DNA of 64,000 nucleotides from positions 151,399-215,398 of the forward strand of contig CAVZHO010000008.1 in assembly GCA_963775085.1 (NCBI GenBank). Reading direction: 5' to 3'. The position numbers and the translations under genes were made by a program. Positions 42,501 through 50,864 of this stretch are shown here, in pieces. The stretch is from JAAFIP01 sp963775085. Its GTDB lineage: Bacteria > Pseudomonadota > Gammaproteobacteria > Burkholderiales > Burkholderiaceae_C. The first letter of the stretch is position 1; each line of letters opens with the position of its first letter. The notes under the pieces are model-generated. The model had not been told where the DNA came from and searched no databases. It saw only the letters and a program-made list of their open reading frames with translations.

Positions 42501-45434
42501 TTAAGCTTTCAAAACCGTTGATGCAATACAAGCTTTGGCCTGTTCCAGTTTCATATTTGCTTGCTCGCGTAGCGATATCGTTTGCCTTTGCAAATCATCG
42601 ATGGCATCAACTAATTTTTGTTGGATTTCTTTTGGTGGGACGGAGATTGGTAAATTTAAATAGCGATGGATCATCAAATTTCGAATTCCGTTTGTTTGAC
42701 TCTGCAATAAATCTGTTACCCCAGCTGCGTGTACGAATTTCAAATAATGGAAAAGATAGGCAGGAATAACTTTGCTTTGATCTGGCTTTATTTTTTCCAC
42801 AAAATTGGAATAGCACACTGTCTGGGAGTTGAGTAAATCGGATGTAAGTAACGCAACACGTCCAACGGGCTGATCAGGACTACCACCGGATTTCTCTATT
42901 AACAAATCATTTGCTTCAATGTTCATCCTGCTGAGCTTACTGGTTCGAATTTGCCGATACTTTTCGCGTCCAGTTGCAATACGCAGATTCAACTCGTTGT
43001 CAAATTCAGTACCTCGGATTACCAAGCATTTGGTATAGCTTTCTTCTTCATCCTGATAATCTACGTCTTCTCCCCAATCGCCAGCTGAGCGGTGTGTAAT
43101 CAATGATCGCAAGCTGTGAATTGGAAAATTTGATGTCGCTATGCGGGCTAATAGTGCACGTGACGAAGGGCGATAGGTTTTCGGGTCAAAGAGGCTTCCT
43201 GTTATTTCTTTAAGATTTGCAATAAATACCCGTTCCTCATTGGCAACTTTAGATAAAGTCCCCCCCTTTATGAATTCGGCCAAGTGAAGAGACACTTCAT
43301 TCAAGTCATTAACTTTCGTACTCTTACCAGTGGCGTCATATCCAATGTCCTCAGCAATTCCCATGAGGATTTCGTAGTCGGTTTGCTTCTCTTGAAGCGC
43401 AAGGTCGTAGGCTGAACTAGCGGCAAACTTCAATTCATCAATTTCTTCAGTAAAGCGCTCGTTGACTTCTTTCTTCCATGCTTGGTATGTTGGTGTGTCT
43501 TCAATTTCAAATTTCTCTTCAGGCTTTTGTTCGCGCAAATGCACTAGTTGTAGCGCTGCGCGCTTAACTAGTTCCGCGTCTGCAAACCCGATTTTCTTCT
43601 TCAAAGTGTCTTTCTTGCTTTGCTCCAACGCGGCCAATTTCTTGGCGAATCCGTGCTTTGCCTTAATGCTGTCTTGCAGGCTTTGGTGCAGGTCGTCAAT
43701 GCTCTTGGTCTGCTGTGCACTGTGTTTGCGCAGAAAGAGTACTGAGCTTTTTACTCCCGCGCCGGTCGCTGCGAATGCGGTTTGCGGCATGGAGACGACG
43801 GCCACGATGCGGTAAAGACTTTCGATTTGGTCGCGCACATATTGCAAACTGCTGTTGGTCAAGATGCCATCTGGGATGACCATGGCCAAGTAGCCACCCG
43901 GCCGCAAGTACGTATGGCATTGCTCAATGAACAGAATTTCAGTGTCTTGCGCTGGCCGCTGGGCTGCTTTGCTTTTGGGGTTAAGCCAATCCGCGCTCTT
44001 GTTCGCTAAACGGTATTGGTGAAAGTAGGCTTGTTCAGTCTGGCGCACGCTAGAGCCGAAGGGCGGATTGGTGATGATGAAGTCGAAGCTGTTAGCCTGA
44101 AATCCCTTGTTGCCGGTCTTATTGGCAAGTTCACCAGGCGGCAACAAGCCGTCAGCTGCGACAACGTTGGTGTGACCGTCATCGTGAATGATCATGTTCA
44201 TCTTGGCAGTGCGCGCAATTTGTTCGTTGATTTCAATCCCGAACAAATTCTTTTCTGCAAAGTCGTGCCAGTGCCGGTGATGGCGTGCGCCTTCTTTGCG
44301 CCCTTCCGAAGGTGTAGCTATTTCGTCCGGGAAGTAGCTGTCGGCTTCAAGCCGCACTTTGTCTAATGCATGTAGCAAGAATCCACCGCTACCACATGAC
44401 GTATCCAGTACTCGGCTCTCATTGGTAATTGGCAGTACGTCTACAATAAATTTAACAATGGGGCGGGGCGTGAAATACTGACCAAAGTCACCGCGAAAGA
44501 ATGAGCCCATGAAGGTTTCGAAGGCGCGGCCCTTGCTATCCAGGTCAGTCTCTGAAAGGTTGATGTCTTGCAAGTAGCCCACGACTGCGCGCACTTTGTT
44601 GGCTCGCAGACGGATGTCGTCTTTGAATACCTCTGGGTCTTTTTTCCGTCCTTCTTCATAGAGAGCGCGCACACGTTCCAGCAAGTCCGCGTTCGTCTTC
44701 TCGTCGGTGTCATGAGCGAATACTTGAAAGGCATACGGCTCGCCCTTTTTTCGTGGTTTGCGCTCGTCCCATATTTTGCAGAAGATAAGTTTGTCCAATT
44801 CATCAAAGGCTTCTGACGGATTCAGTTCACCCCCACCCCACAGCGCTTGGTGCGCTTGCTTGAAGCGGGCGGTTAACTCGTCTTGGGCAACAACTTCGAT
44901 CGGCTTTAGCTTTTGCCCCTCGACCGTGGTGCCGCCGCCGTATGCGTATTTGTAGACGGCAAGCTTTTTGACACCGAACTGCGGAATGTCTGGGACGGTG
45001 ATGCGCGCCTTTGGCTTGTCTGCGGGTACTTCGTAGTACGCGTCTTTTAAGCCTGATGTGGTCCAGACGTATTTGGCGCCTTCGGCGACTGCGTAGCTGA
45101 AGCACTGATCACAGGCGCGCTGATATTCAAGCTCTGATACATCTTGGCGCTTGCACTCAACGACGATGTGGGGCTTCAGGCAGAGAGAATCGTCATAAAC
45201 AATGATGTCCGCTTCTTTGGTTTCTGAGCCCATTTGAACACTGACAAATTGCTTTATCCGCTCGGGAGGATATTTGTAGTCAATTACCAGGCTTAGGAAA
45301 GACTCGGCTTGAACCTTTTCCTCTGGATTATCAAAGTTCCGCCGCTTGTTCTGGTGGATGTAAACAATGTATTTGTCGTTGTCTTCAAGACGGATGAGCT
45401 TGATGGCGATGCCTTGACTCAGTAGATTTTTCAT
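42501..45434 (-). CDS. single-chain restriction-modification enzyme (nuclease, N6-adenine methylase and specificity domains)
   Basis: A 977-residue protein. Residues 1-140 form an HsdR-N-like PD-(D/E)XK nuclease (KEADIIVYDDSLCLKPHIVV then ECKRQ). The central N6-adenine methylase has motif I LDTSCGSGGFLLHAL and motif IV ITNPPFGSS. The C-terminus has a target-recognition half (RVALLTSDLLNSQTVCYSNF, then NLMIHRYLNLPISVPPKEIQ) with a terminal coiled coil. This layout is that of a type IIG or fused type I system. It needs no separate HsdS. The downstream DGNHR/TIR-like gene is 2 bp away. Confidence 0.88.
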   Translation of the reverse strand: MKNLLSQGIAIKLIRLEDNDKYIVYIHQNKRRNFDNPEEKVQAESFLSLVIDYKYPPERIKQFVSVQMGSETKEADIIVYDDSLCLKPHIVVECKRQDVSELEYQRACDQCFSYAVAEGAKYVWTTSGLKDAYYEVPADKPKARITVPDIPQFGVKKLAVYKYAYGGGTTVEGQKLKPIEVVAQDELTARFKQAHQALWGGGELNPSEAFDELDKLIFCKIWDERKPRKKGEPYAFQVFAHDTDEKTNADLLERVRALYEEGRKKDPEVFKDDIRLRANKVRAVVGYLQDINLSETDLDSKGRAFETFMGSFFRGDFGQYFTPRPIVKFIVDVLPITNESRVLDTSCGSGGFLLHALDKVRLEADSYFPDEIATPSEGRKEGARHHRHWHDFAEKNLFGIEINEQIARTAKMNMIIHDDGHTNVVAADGLLPPGELANKTGNKGFQANSFDFIITNPPFGSSVRQTEQAYFHQYRLANKSADWLNPKSKAAQRPAQDTEILFIEQCHTYLRPGGYLAMVIPDGILTNSSLQYVRDQIESLYRIVAVVSMPQTAFAATGAGVKSSVLFLRKHSAQQTKSIDDLHQSLQDSIKAKHGFAKKLAALEQSKKDTLKKKIGFADAELVKRAALQLVHLREQKPEEKFEIEDTPTYQAWKKEVNERFTEEIDELKFAASSAYDLALQEKQTDYEILMGIAEDIGYDATGKSTKVNDLNEVSLHLAEFIKGGTLSKVANEERVFIANLKEITGSLFDPKTYRPSSRALLARIATSNFPIHSLRSLITHRSAGDWGEDVDYQDEEESYTKCLVIRGTEFDNELNLRIATGREKYRQIRTSKLSRMNIEANDLLIEKSGGSPDQPVGRVALLTSDLLNSQTVCYSNFVEKIKPDQSKVIPAYLFHYLKFVHAAGVTDLLQSQTNGIRNLMIHRYLNLPISVPPKEIQQKLVDAIDDLQRQTISLREQANMKLEQAKACIASTVLKA

Positions 45435-45767
45435 GGGTTTCTAAGGTAAATTCTGATGTTGCCTGACCAATTATCCGGCAGGATGGCATGCTTGAACGAT
45501 AACACCTTCATTTCTGCTACTTTGCAGCTGGCAGTGTCTGATCAACCTGGTGGCGCCCCGCGGCGGGTAAATCCTCAAGGCGTGCGTGCCGCTTTCTGCG
45601 CCGTCACCACCGGCCAGCACGCACTTTCCGAAATTTGGATATTGGGCGAAGCGCGCTTCACACTCTTGAAATGTTTCGTGATAGGCTCGTGATCGAAGCT
45701 TTTGCAAACGAGCTCATTCGACTCAATGAAAACTCGCCAAAAAACAATAGAAATGGGAAGCACCGAC
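45435..45767. other. 333-bp divergent intergenic region
   Basis: It separates the restriction-modification operon from the DUF2130 gene and should hold both promoters. The base composition falls midway between the two genes. I see no repeat copy, LexA box or clear palindrome here. Confidence 0.4.
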
Positions 45768-47168
45768 ATGCATGAAATCATCTGCCCCCACTGCAACAAA
45801 GCATTCAAAATCGACGAGGCGGGGTACGCGGATATCCTGAAGCAAGTGCGCGATGGCGCGTTCGAGCAGCAGTTGCATGAGCGGCTTGAATTGGCCGAGC
45901 AAGACAAGCGCAATGCCGTCGAACTTGCCCAGGCGCAGGTTGCCAGCGCCATGCAGAAGACTGCGGTAGCCAAGGATTCCGAAATCCAGGCACTTAAGGC
46001 CAAGCTGGATGCCGGTGAGGTGGCGCGCAAGCTGGCCGTGACCGAGGCCCTGAGTGCTGTGCAGAAGGAGCGTGACGCGCTGGCGAACGAACTTGCGCAG
46101 GCTAAGCGCGACAGGCAAGCTGCCGCAGAGCTGGCTGAGGCCAAGCTCATGAGCGGGCTACAAAATGCCGCCGCAACCAAGGACGCAGAAATTCAGGGCC
46201 TCAAGGCCAAACTGGACGCCACGGGTGTTGTACAAAAGCTCGCGATTACCGAGGCGGTAGGCGTGGTAGAGAGGGAGCGCGACGAGCTGAAAAACGGCCT
46301 GGCGCGGGCTGAGCTTGAGAAGCAACTTGCAGAGAAGTCGCTCAAAGACAAATACGAAACGCAGATTAAAGATCGCGATGACGCGATAGAGCGCCTGCGC
46401 GACATGAAGGCGCGCCTGTCCACCAAGATGGTGGGCGAAACGCTTGAGCAGCACTGCGAGACGGAGTTCAACCGCATTCGAGCGACAGCCTTCCCCAGGG
46501 CTTATTTTGAGAAAGACAACGACGCGCGGACCGGCAGCAAGGGGGACTACATTTTTCGCGACTCGGACGAGGCGGGCACCGAGATCGTCTCGATCATGTT
46601 CGAGATGAAGAACGAAAACGACCGTACTTCTACCAAGAACAAGAACGAGGATTTTCTGAAGGAGCTGGATAAAGATCGCCTTGAGAAGGGGTGCGAGTAT
46701 GCCGTGCTGGTCTCTCTGCTGGAGCCGGACAGTGAGCTTTACAACACCGGCATCGTTGACGTGTTCCACCGCTACCCAAAGATGTACATCGTCCGCCCAC
46801 AGTTCTTTATTCCCATCATCACGTTGCTGCGCAATGCCGCGATGAACTCGCTCAAGTACAAATCAGAACTCGCGCTAGTGAGGGCTCAGAACATTGATAT
46901 CACCAACTTCGAAAACAACCTCGAAGCATTCAAGACGGCATTTGCGCGTAACTACGACCTCGCCTCCAATAGCTTTAAAAAGGCCATCGAAGAGATCGAC
47001 AAATCTATCGACCACCTGCAGAAAACCAAGGACGCGCTGCTGGGCACAGACAGGAATCTACGGCTTGCCAACGATAAGGCGCAGGATGTAACGATCAAAA
47101 AGCTGACGCGGGGCAACCCGACGATGGCAGCAAAGTTCTCCGAGCTCAAAGACTTCTGGTTCGTCTGA
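45768..47168 (+). CDS. DUF2130 coiled-coil nuclease-like protein
   Basis: A 466-residue protein. I chose the ATG at 45768 (MHEIICPHCNKAFKIDEAGY) because GGGAAG precedes it by a normal distance. The N-terminus has a CPHC zinc-finger-like pair. Residues 25-215 are a long coiled coil. The C-terminal DUF2130 domain has GDYIFRDSDEAGTEIVSIMF then EMKNEND, a PD-(D/E)XK-like nuclease signature. It ends with a second coiled coil (KKAIEEIDKSIDHLQKTKDA). DUF2130 genes are common in defence islands; the function is unknown. Confidence 0.83.
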   Translation: MHEIICPHCNKAFKIDEAGYADILKQVRDGAFEQQLHERLELAEQDKRNAVELAQAQVASAMQKTAVAKDSEIQALKAKLDAGEVARKLAVTEALSAVQKERDALANELAQAKRDRQAAAELAEAKLMSGLQNAAATKDAEIQGLKAKLDATGVVQKLAITEAVGVVERERDELKNGLARAELEKQLAEKSLKDKYETQIKDRDDAIERLRDMKARLSTKMVGETLEQHCETEFNRIRATAFPRAYFEKDNDARTGSKGDYIFRDSDEAGTEIVSIMFEMKNENDRTSTKNKNEDFLKELDKDRLEKGCEYAVLVSLLEPDSELYNTGIVDVFHRYPKMYIVRPQFFIPIITLLRNAAMNSLKYKSELALVRAQNIDITNFENNLEAFKTAFARNYDLASNSFKKAIEEIDKSIDHLQKTKDALLGTDRNLRLANDKAQDVTIKKLTRGNPTMAAKFSELKDFWFV

Positions 47169-47247
47169 CGCTGGATGAATCTGAACCGCTCGCGCCATCC
47201 GCTACCATTACCCCTTCGCCCATCCCGGGCCCTAACGGAGAAAACTA

Positions 47248-47628
47248 ATGTTCAGTCATGTGATGTTTGGTGTTAACGACCTTGAAAAGTCAAAGAAGTT
47301 TTACGATGCGCTGCTGGGCACGCTGGGCGTTGCCCCAGGCGTGGCTAACAAAAACCGCTATTTCTACCGCAGCCCCACCGGCACGTTTGGCATCACCACG
47401 CCTATCAATGGCGCGCCTGCTACGCATGGCAATGGCAGCACCCTCGGGTTTGCCGTGCAGTCGCCCGAGCAGGGCGACGCGTTCCATGCGGCGGGGGTGG
47501 CCAACGGCGGCACTACCTGTGAAGACCCACCGGGCTTTCGCGAAGGCCCTACAGGCAAAATCTACCTGGCGTATCTGCGCGACCCAGATGGCAACAAGAT
47601 TTGCGCGCTGCACCGGCCTGCTAAGTAA
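47248..47628 (+). CDS. glyoxalase/VOC-family protein, intact copy
   Basis: A 126-residue vicinal-oxygen-chelate protein: MFSHVMFGVNDLEKSKKFYD at the N-terminus, then FYRSPTGTFGITTP and the metal-type Glu in GPTGKIYLAYLRDPDGNKIC. Fragments of a second copy lie at 48551-48586 and 50134-50265. The 3' end overlaps the convergent GNAT toxin gene by 8 bp. Substrate unknown. Confidence 0.85.
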   Translation: MFSHVMFGVNDLEKSKKFYDALLGTLGVAPGVANKNRYFYRSPTGTFGITTPINGAPATHGNGSTLGFAVQSPEQGDAFHAAGVANGGTTCEDPPGFREGPTGKIYLAYLRDPDGNKICALHRPAK

Positions 47629-48121
47629 GCACCCAGCGCTTCGCGTCTTTCAGTAGCAGCAGTAGCTGGCTTTGCCCCAGCGGCGATGGCTCAAACCCAA
47701 AGCGCTGGTAAAAGTGCGCTGCGTCGTTGTCGATGGGGTGGGTAAGCAGAGCGCGGATACCTACTTGCTCGGCTACGCTTAGAGTGCGGCGAATGGCATC
47801 TTGCAGCAGGCCTATGCCCATGCCTTGGCCTTGCGCTGCCAGGCTGACGGCCAGGCGGGCCAGCACCATGACGGGGATGGGGTATTGGCCCATGCCTTTG
47901 CGGATGCGCTCGGGCGCTTGCAGGGGCTCTACTTGGCCCACCACCAGGCTGTAGTAGCCCAGCACATGGGTGTCACCCGCTACGACAAATGTTCTGGCCG
48001 ATCCGCTGCCTTGGGCTTGTAGGGCGTGGCGCAGCAGCCAGTCGTTCAGGCTGGGTTTGCCGCAGTCAAAGCCAGCGAGCAGGCTTTTGCTGTGCAGCGG
48101 CTCAGGCGCGCGCATGGGCAC
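47621..48121 (-). CDS. GNAT acetyltransferase toxin (TacT-like)
   Basis: A 166-residue GNAT protein. The acetyl-CoA-binding region is MVLARLAVSLAAQGQGMGIG, followed by the conserved Tyr in AAHFYQRFGFEPSP. Relatives acetylate aminoacyl-tRNA. It overlaps the DUF1778 antitoxin gene by 20 bp in the antitoxin-first order typical of TacAT/AtaTR modules. Confidence 0.87.
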   Translation of the reverse strand: MPMRAPEPLHSKSLLAGFDCGKPSLNDWLLRHALQAQGSGSARTFVVAGDTHVLGYYSLVVGQVEPLQAPERIRKGMGQYPIPVMVLARLAVSLAAQGQGMGIGLLQDAIRRTLSVAEQVGIRALLTHPIDNDAAHFYQRFGFEPSPLGQSQLLLLLKDAKRWVLT

Positions 48122-48506
48122 GCGCTGTGGCTGGCTTTTTAGCGGGGCTGAGTTTGCTGGGTTTGGCGGGCGTTGGCTTGGCTATCGCTTGCTGGTCCCA
48201 CGGCGCTGTGCGCGAGAACAGGTCTTTCAGCCCGGCGTTGCTGCGGGCGGGGCGGTCTAGCAGGTCAAGCAGGGCCTGGTAGTTTTTGCCATTGGCCATA
48301 AACAGGCGCTGGTCTAGCAAAGTTTGCTCGGCAGCCAAACAGGCGCTGTCCAAGATAAAGTCGGTCAACGATTTGTGCGCTACCTCGGCGGCGCGGCGCA
48401 GCACCATCTCTTGCGCAGCAGTAGAGCGCAAGCCCAGGCGCGCGGAGCGTGATGTGTCTGCTGCTGGTGTGCGTTTAACGCTGCGGGGTTTGATAATTGT
48501 TTCCAT
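48102..48506 (-). CDS. DUF1778 antitoxin (TacA-like)
   Basis: A 134-residue ribbon-helix-helix-type antitoxin from the ATG at 48506 (METIIKPRSVKRTPAADTSR). The core reads ARLGLRSTAAQEMVLRRAAE then VAHKSLTDFILDSACLAAEQ. A Lys/Ala/Pro-rich C-terminal tail (AIAKPTPAKPSKLSPAKKP) neutralises the toxin in relatives. Its promoter lies beside the 5' fragment of the broken glyoxalase copy. Confidence 0.85.
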   Translation of the reverse strand: METIIKPRSVKRTPAADTSRSARLGLRSTAAQEMVLRRAAEVAHKSLTDFILDSACLAAEQTLLDQRLFMANGKNYQALLDLLDRPARSNAGLKDLFSRTAPWDQQAIAKPTPAKPSKLSPAKKPATARAHARA

Positions 48507-48550
48507 AATAGATAAGATGTTAGCACAAACGACGTACATTAATCTTGTGG

Positions 48551-48586
48551 CATCCAAGAAGTTTTACGATGCGCTGCTGGGCACGC
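48551..48586 (+). pseudogene. 5' fragment of a broken second glyoxalase copy
   Basis: The 31 bp at 48556-48586 are identical to 47293-47323 of the intact glyoxalase gene (coding KKFYDALLGT). The homology stops abruptly; the matching 3' fragment is 1.55 kb downstream. Confidence 0.8.
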
Positions 48587-48868
48587 ATTCCAAGGTGGTT
48601 TTGCCTCGACGGATTGATTTGACAGCCAAGCCAATTAAGCACACAATTTTCGGCTGAAAGATTGGCGGTAATTGGCATGCCGTTGTTCTTACTACTTTAG
48701 ATTCGGTGCATTACCACCGGGCTTATCAGTCGCTATAAGCGCACTTGACTTTTTTCTATTTGCAGTTGCGACAGGATAACGCGGAGCGTTGGCGGCTTGG
48801 CAGCACCAGTACTCCCGTTGGGTGTTGCGGTGCCACCTTTTGCTCCGCAAGTTAACTGGAGAAAAGTC

Positions 48869-50101
48869 ATGAAAAATAAGACTAAAAAACTGCTGTGGCC
48901 GTGCTTTGTGTGCGGCATGCTGGCGGCTGGCCAGCCCGTTTATGCGGATGCAGTTATTGACTGGAACATCTTGGCCTGCGATTTTGTGGTGGAGGCTAAG
49001 CTGGGGGCGCCGCCGTCCAACCGGATGATGGCACTGGTGCAAACCGCTGTCTTTGAGGCCGCCAACGCGATCACCAAACGTTATCCCGCCAGTGGGTTAA
49101 ATCTGCAGGCGGCACCGGGTGCGTCAGTCGATGCGGCGGTTGCGTCGGCAAACCGTGGCGTGCTGTTAAAGCTGCTTGCGCCGCAGCAGGCGGCCATTGA
49201 CACGGCTTACCAAACGGCATTGGCAAAACTACCCGATGGCCCTGCCAAAACCGAGGGTGTTGGGGTGGGCGAGAGAGCGGCGGCGGCGGTGCTGGCTTTG
49301 CGGGCTGACGACGTGGTCACCCCGGCGGAGGCCTACCGGCCGCATACCACGCCGGGTGCTTACGTGCCCACGGTGTTGCCAGCGGCGCTGCAATGGCCCC
49401 AGCGCAAACCGTGGCTGATGACAAGCCCTGCCCAGCTCCGCCCCGGCCCTCCACCAGCGCTGACCAGCGCCGTTTGGGCGAGGGACTTTAACGAGGTCAA
49501 GTCACTGGGCGGCAAGAACAGTACGCAACGCACCGCCGAGCAGACCGAGATTGCCCGCTTTTGGGAGGCCACGCTGCCGCCGATCTACCACGGCGTGATT
49601 CGTTCTGTGGCCAATATGCCAGGACGTGAGCCTACCCAAAACGCGCGTTTGTTTGCAGCCGTTACCCAGGCGCAAGACGACGCGGTGATCGCCGTCTTTG
49701 AGGCCAAGCACCACTACAACCTTTGGCGGCCCGTCACGGCGATCCGTAACGCCGACATCGACGGTAACGATGCAACCCAAAGAGACCCGTCATGGGTGCC
49801 CTACATTGACACGCCCATGCACCCTGAATATCCGTGTGCGCATTGCATCATCGCGGCTGTCACGGGCACGGTGCTGCAAGCTGAAATAGGCGCGGGCCCC
49901 ATGCCGACCCTGACGACCACCAGCTCCACTGCCAAAGGGGCCGCACGCAGCTGGACAAAGACCGATGACTTTATGCAAGAGGTGGCCAACGCGCGCATCT
50001 ATGACGGCGTGCACTACCGTAACTCTACCGAAGTGGGGACGGCCATGGGCAAGCGGATCGGTGCGCTGGCTGCCGCCAAGTACCAAATTCGGGGAGATTA
50101 G
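48869..50101 (+). CDS. secreted vanadium-haloperoxidase/PAP2-like protein
   Basis: A 410-residue protein from the ATG at 48869, with CTGGAG as ribosome-binding site. A signal peptide ends QPVYADA. The PAP2/vanadate-binding type motifs are HHYNLWRPVTAIRNADIDGN, MHPEYPCAHCIIAAVTG and NARIYDGVHYRNSTEVG. The middle motif usually reads HPEYPSGHS-like, so CAHC is a variant. It lies between two pieces of a broken glyoxalase copy, so it was probably inserted there. The substrate is unknown. Confidence 0.8.
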   Translation: MKNKTKKLLWPCFVCGMLAAGQPVYADAVIDWNILACDFVVEAKLGAPPSNRMMALVQTAVFEAANAITKRYPASGLNLQAAPGASVDAAVASANRGVLLKLLAPQQAAIDTAYQTALAKLPDGPAKTEGVGVGERAAAAVLALRADDVVTPAEAYRPHTTPGAYVPTVLPAALQWPQRKPWLMTSPAQLRPGPPPALTSAVWARDFNEVKSLGGKNSTQRTAEQTEIARFWEATLPPIYHGVIRSVANMPGREPTQNARLFAAVTQAQDDAVIAVFEAKHHYNLWRPVTAIRNADIDGNDATQRDPSWVPYIDTPMHPEYPCAHCIIAAVTGTVLQAEIGAGPMPTLTTTSSTAKGAARSWTKTDDFMQEVANARIYDGVHYRNSTEVGTAMGKRIGALAAAKYQIRGD

Positions 50102-50133
50102 ATGCTGGCGCGTCAATGGCGCGCCGGCTAGGC

Positions 50134-50265
50134 ATGGCCAACGGCGGCACCTCGTGTGAAGATCCACCGGGCTTTCGCGCGGGCCCCGCGGGCAAGATCT
50201 ACCTGGCGCACCCTCGCGACCCAGATGGCAACAAGATCTGCGCGCTGCACCGGCCGGCTAAGTAG
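50134..50265 (+). pseudogene. 3' fragment of the broken second glyoxalase copy
   Basis: The 44 codons MANGGTSCEDPPGFRAGPAG to ALHRPAK align without gaps to the last 44 codons of the intact glyoxalase gene (47497-47628). They carry mostly silent changes, so this was once a functional paralogue. The middle 174 bp of that gene are absent. Confidence 0.85.
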
Positions 50266-50351
50266 CTGAGAAGTAAGGTGCGCCGCGTTCAGAAGCGGGG
50301 CGCGCGCAATTTGCGCACGTAGGCTGCCGGGTCGGCCGTGTGATAGCCCAT

Positions 50352-50382
50352 TTCAACCGTACGATTTTTCCGTACGGTTGAA
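50352..50382. promoter_or_regulatory. palindrome upstream of the ORF6N relic
   Basis: The arms TTCAACCGTACG and CGTACGGTTGAA are exact complements with a 7-nt loop. No T run follows, so an operator is more likely than a terminator. It lies just upstream of a promoter with a LexA box. Confidence 0.55.
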
Positions 50383-50392
50383 TAGTGGCGGT

Positions 50393-50422
50393 TTGAAAGA
50401 CTGTATATTTAACCAGTATAAT
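50393..50422 (+). promoter_or_regulatory. promoter with LexA box before the ORF6N relic
   Basis: TTGAAA (50393-50398) and TATAAT (50417-50422) are 18 bp apart. Between them lies CTGTATATTTAACCAG (50401-50416), a CTG-N10-CAG LexA box. Repressor binding there would block the promoter directly. Confidence 0.7.
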
Positions 50423-50469
50423 TGGTCGCTTAGGCTCAGTTCACATTCAACCCACGCCAAGCAATCTGT

Positions 50470-50863
50470 ATGACTGCCAAGCCATCCGCCAATCCTGTAG
50501 AACCGTTGCCAGCCCTGCAAAGCATAGGGCTGGCTATCACCATGTTGCGTGGGCAACGGGTGATTTTGGATGCGGAGTTAGCGGCCTTGTACGGGGTGGA
50601 GACCAAGCGGTTTAATGAAGCCGTCAAACGCAATGCAGAGAAGTTTCCGCAGGACCTCAAGTTTAGGCAGTCCCAGCCACGGCGGCAGGCGCTATCTGCC
50701 AAGGGTGTATACAGCGCATGGCGCATTGATGGCTGCCAGCTTGAGCCAAACCACCCGCGCACAGCTCAAACAAGTGTTTGATGCCCTGCGCCTGCTGATG
50801 GTGTCGCCCGATCCACCCAAGCGGCCGATTGGGTTTGTTACGCCGCAGGATAATTCGCCGTAA
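50470..50863 (+). pseudogene. ORF6N-domain (KilA-N-like) gene, decayed
   Basis: The N-terminal ORF6N core is intact (LGLAITMLRGQRVILDAELA-like start, then ALYGVETKRFNEAVKRNAEK). A frameshift near 50660-50675 moves the coding to another frame, which continues HGGRRYLPRVYTAHGALMAA and ends with the family tail PKRPIGFVTPQ. Segments that intact relatives have between these parts are missing. The LexA-controlled promoter upstream is still good. It is best read as a broken phage-derived or SOS-related regulator. Confidence 0.7.
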
Positions 50864-50864
50864 C

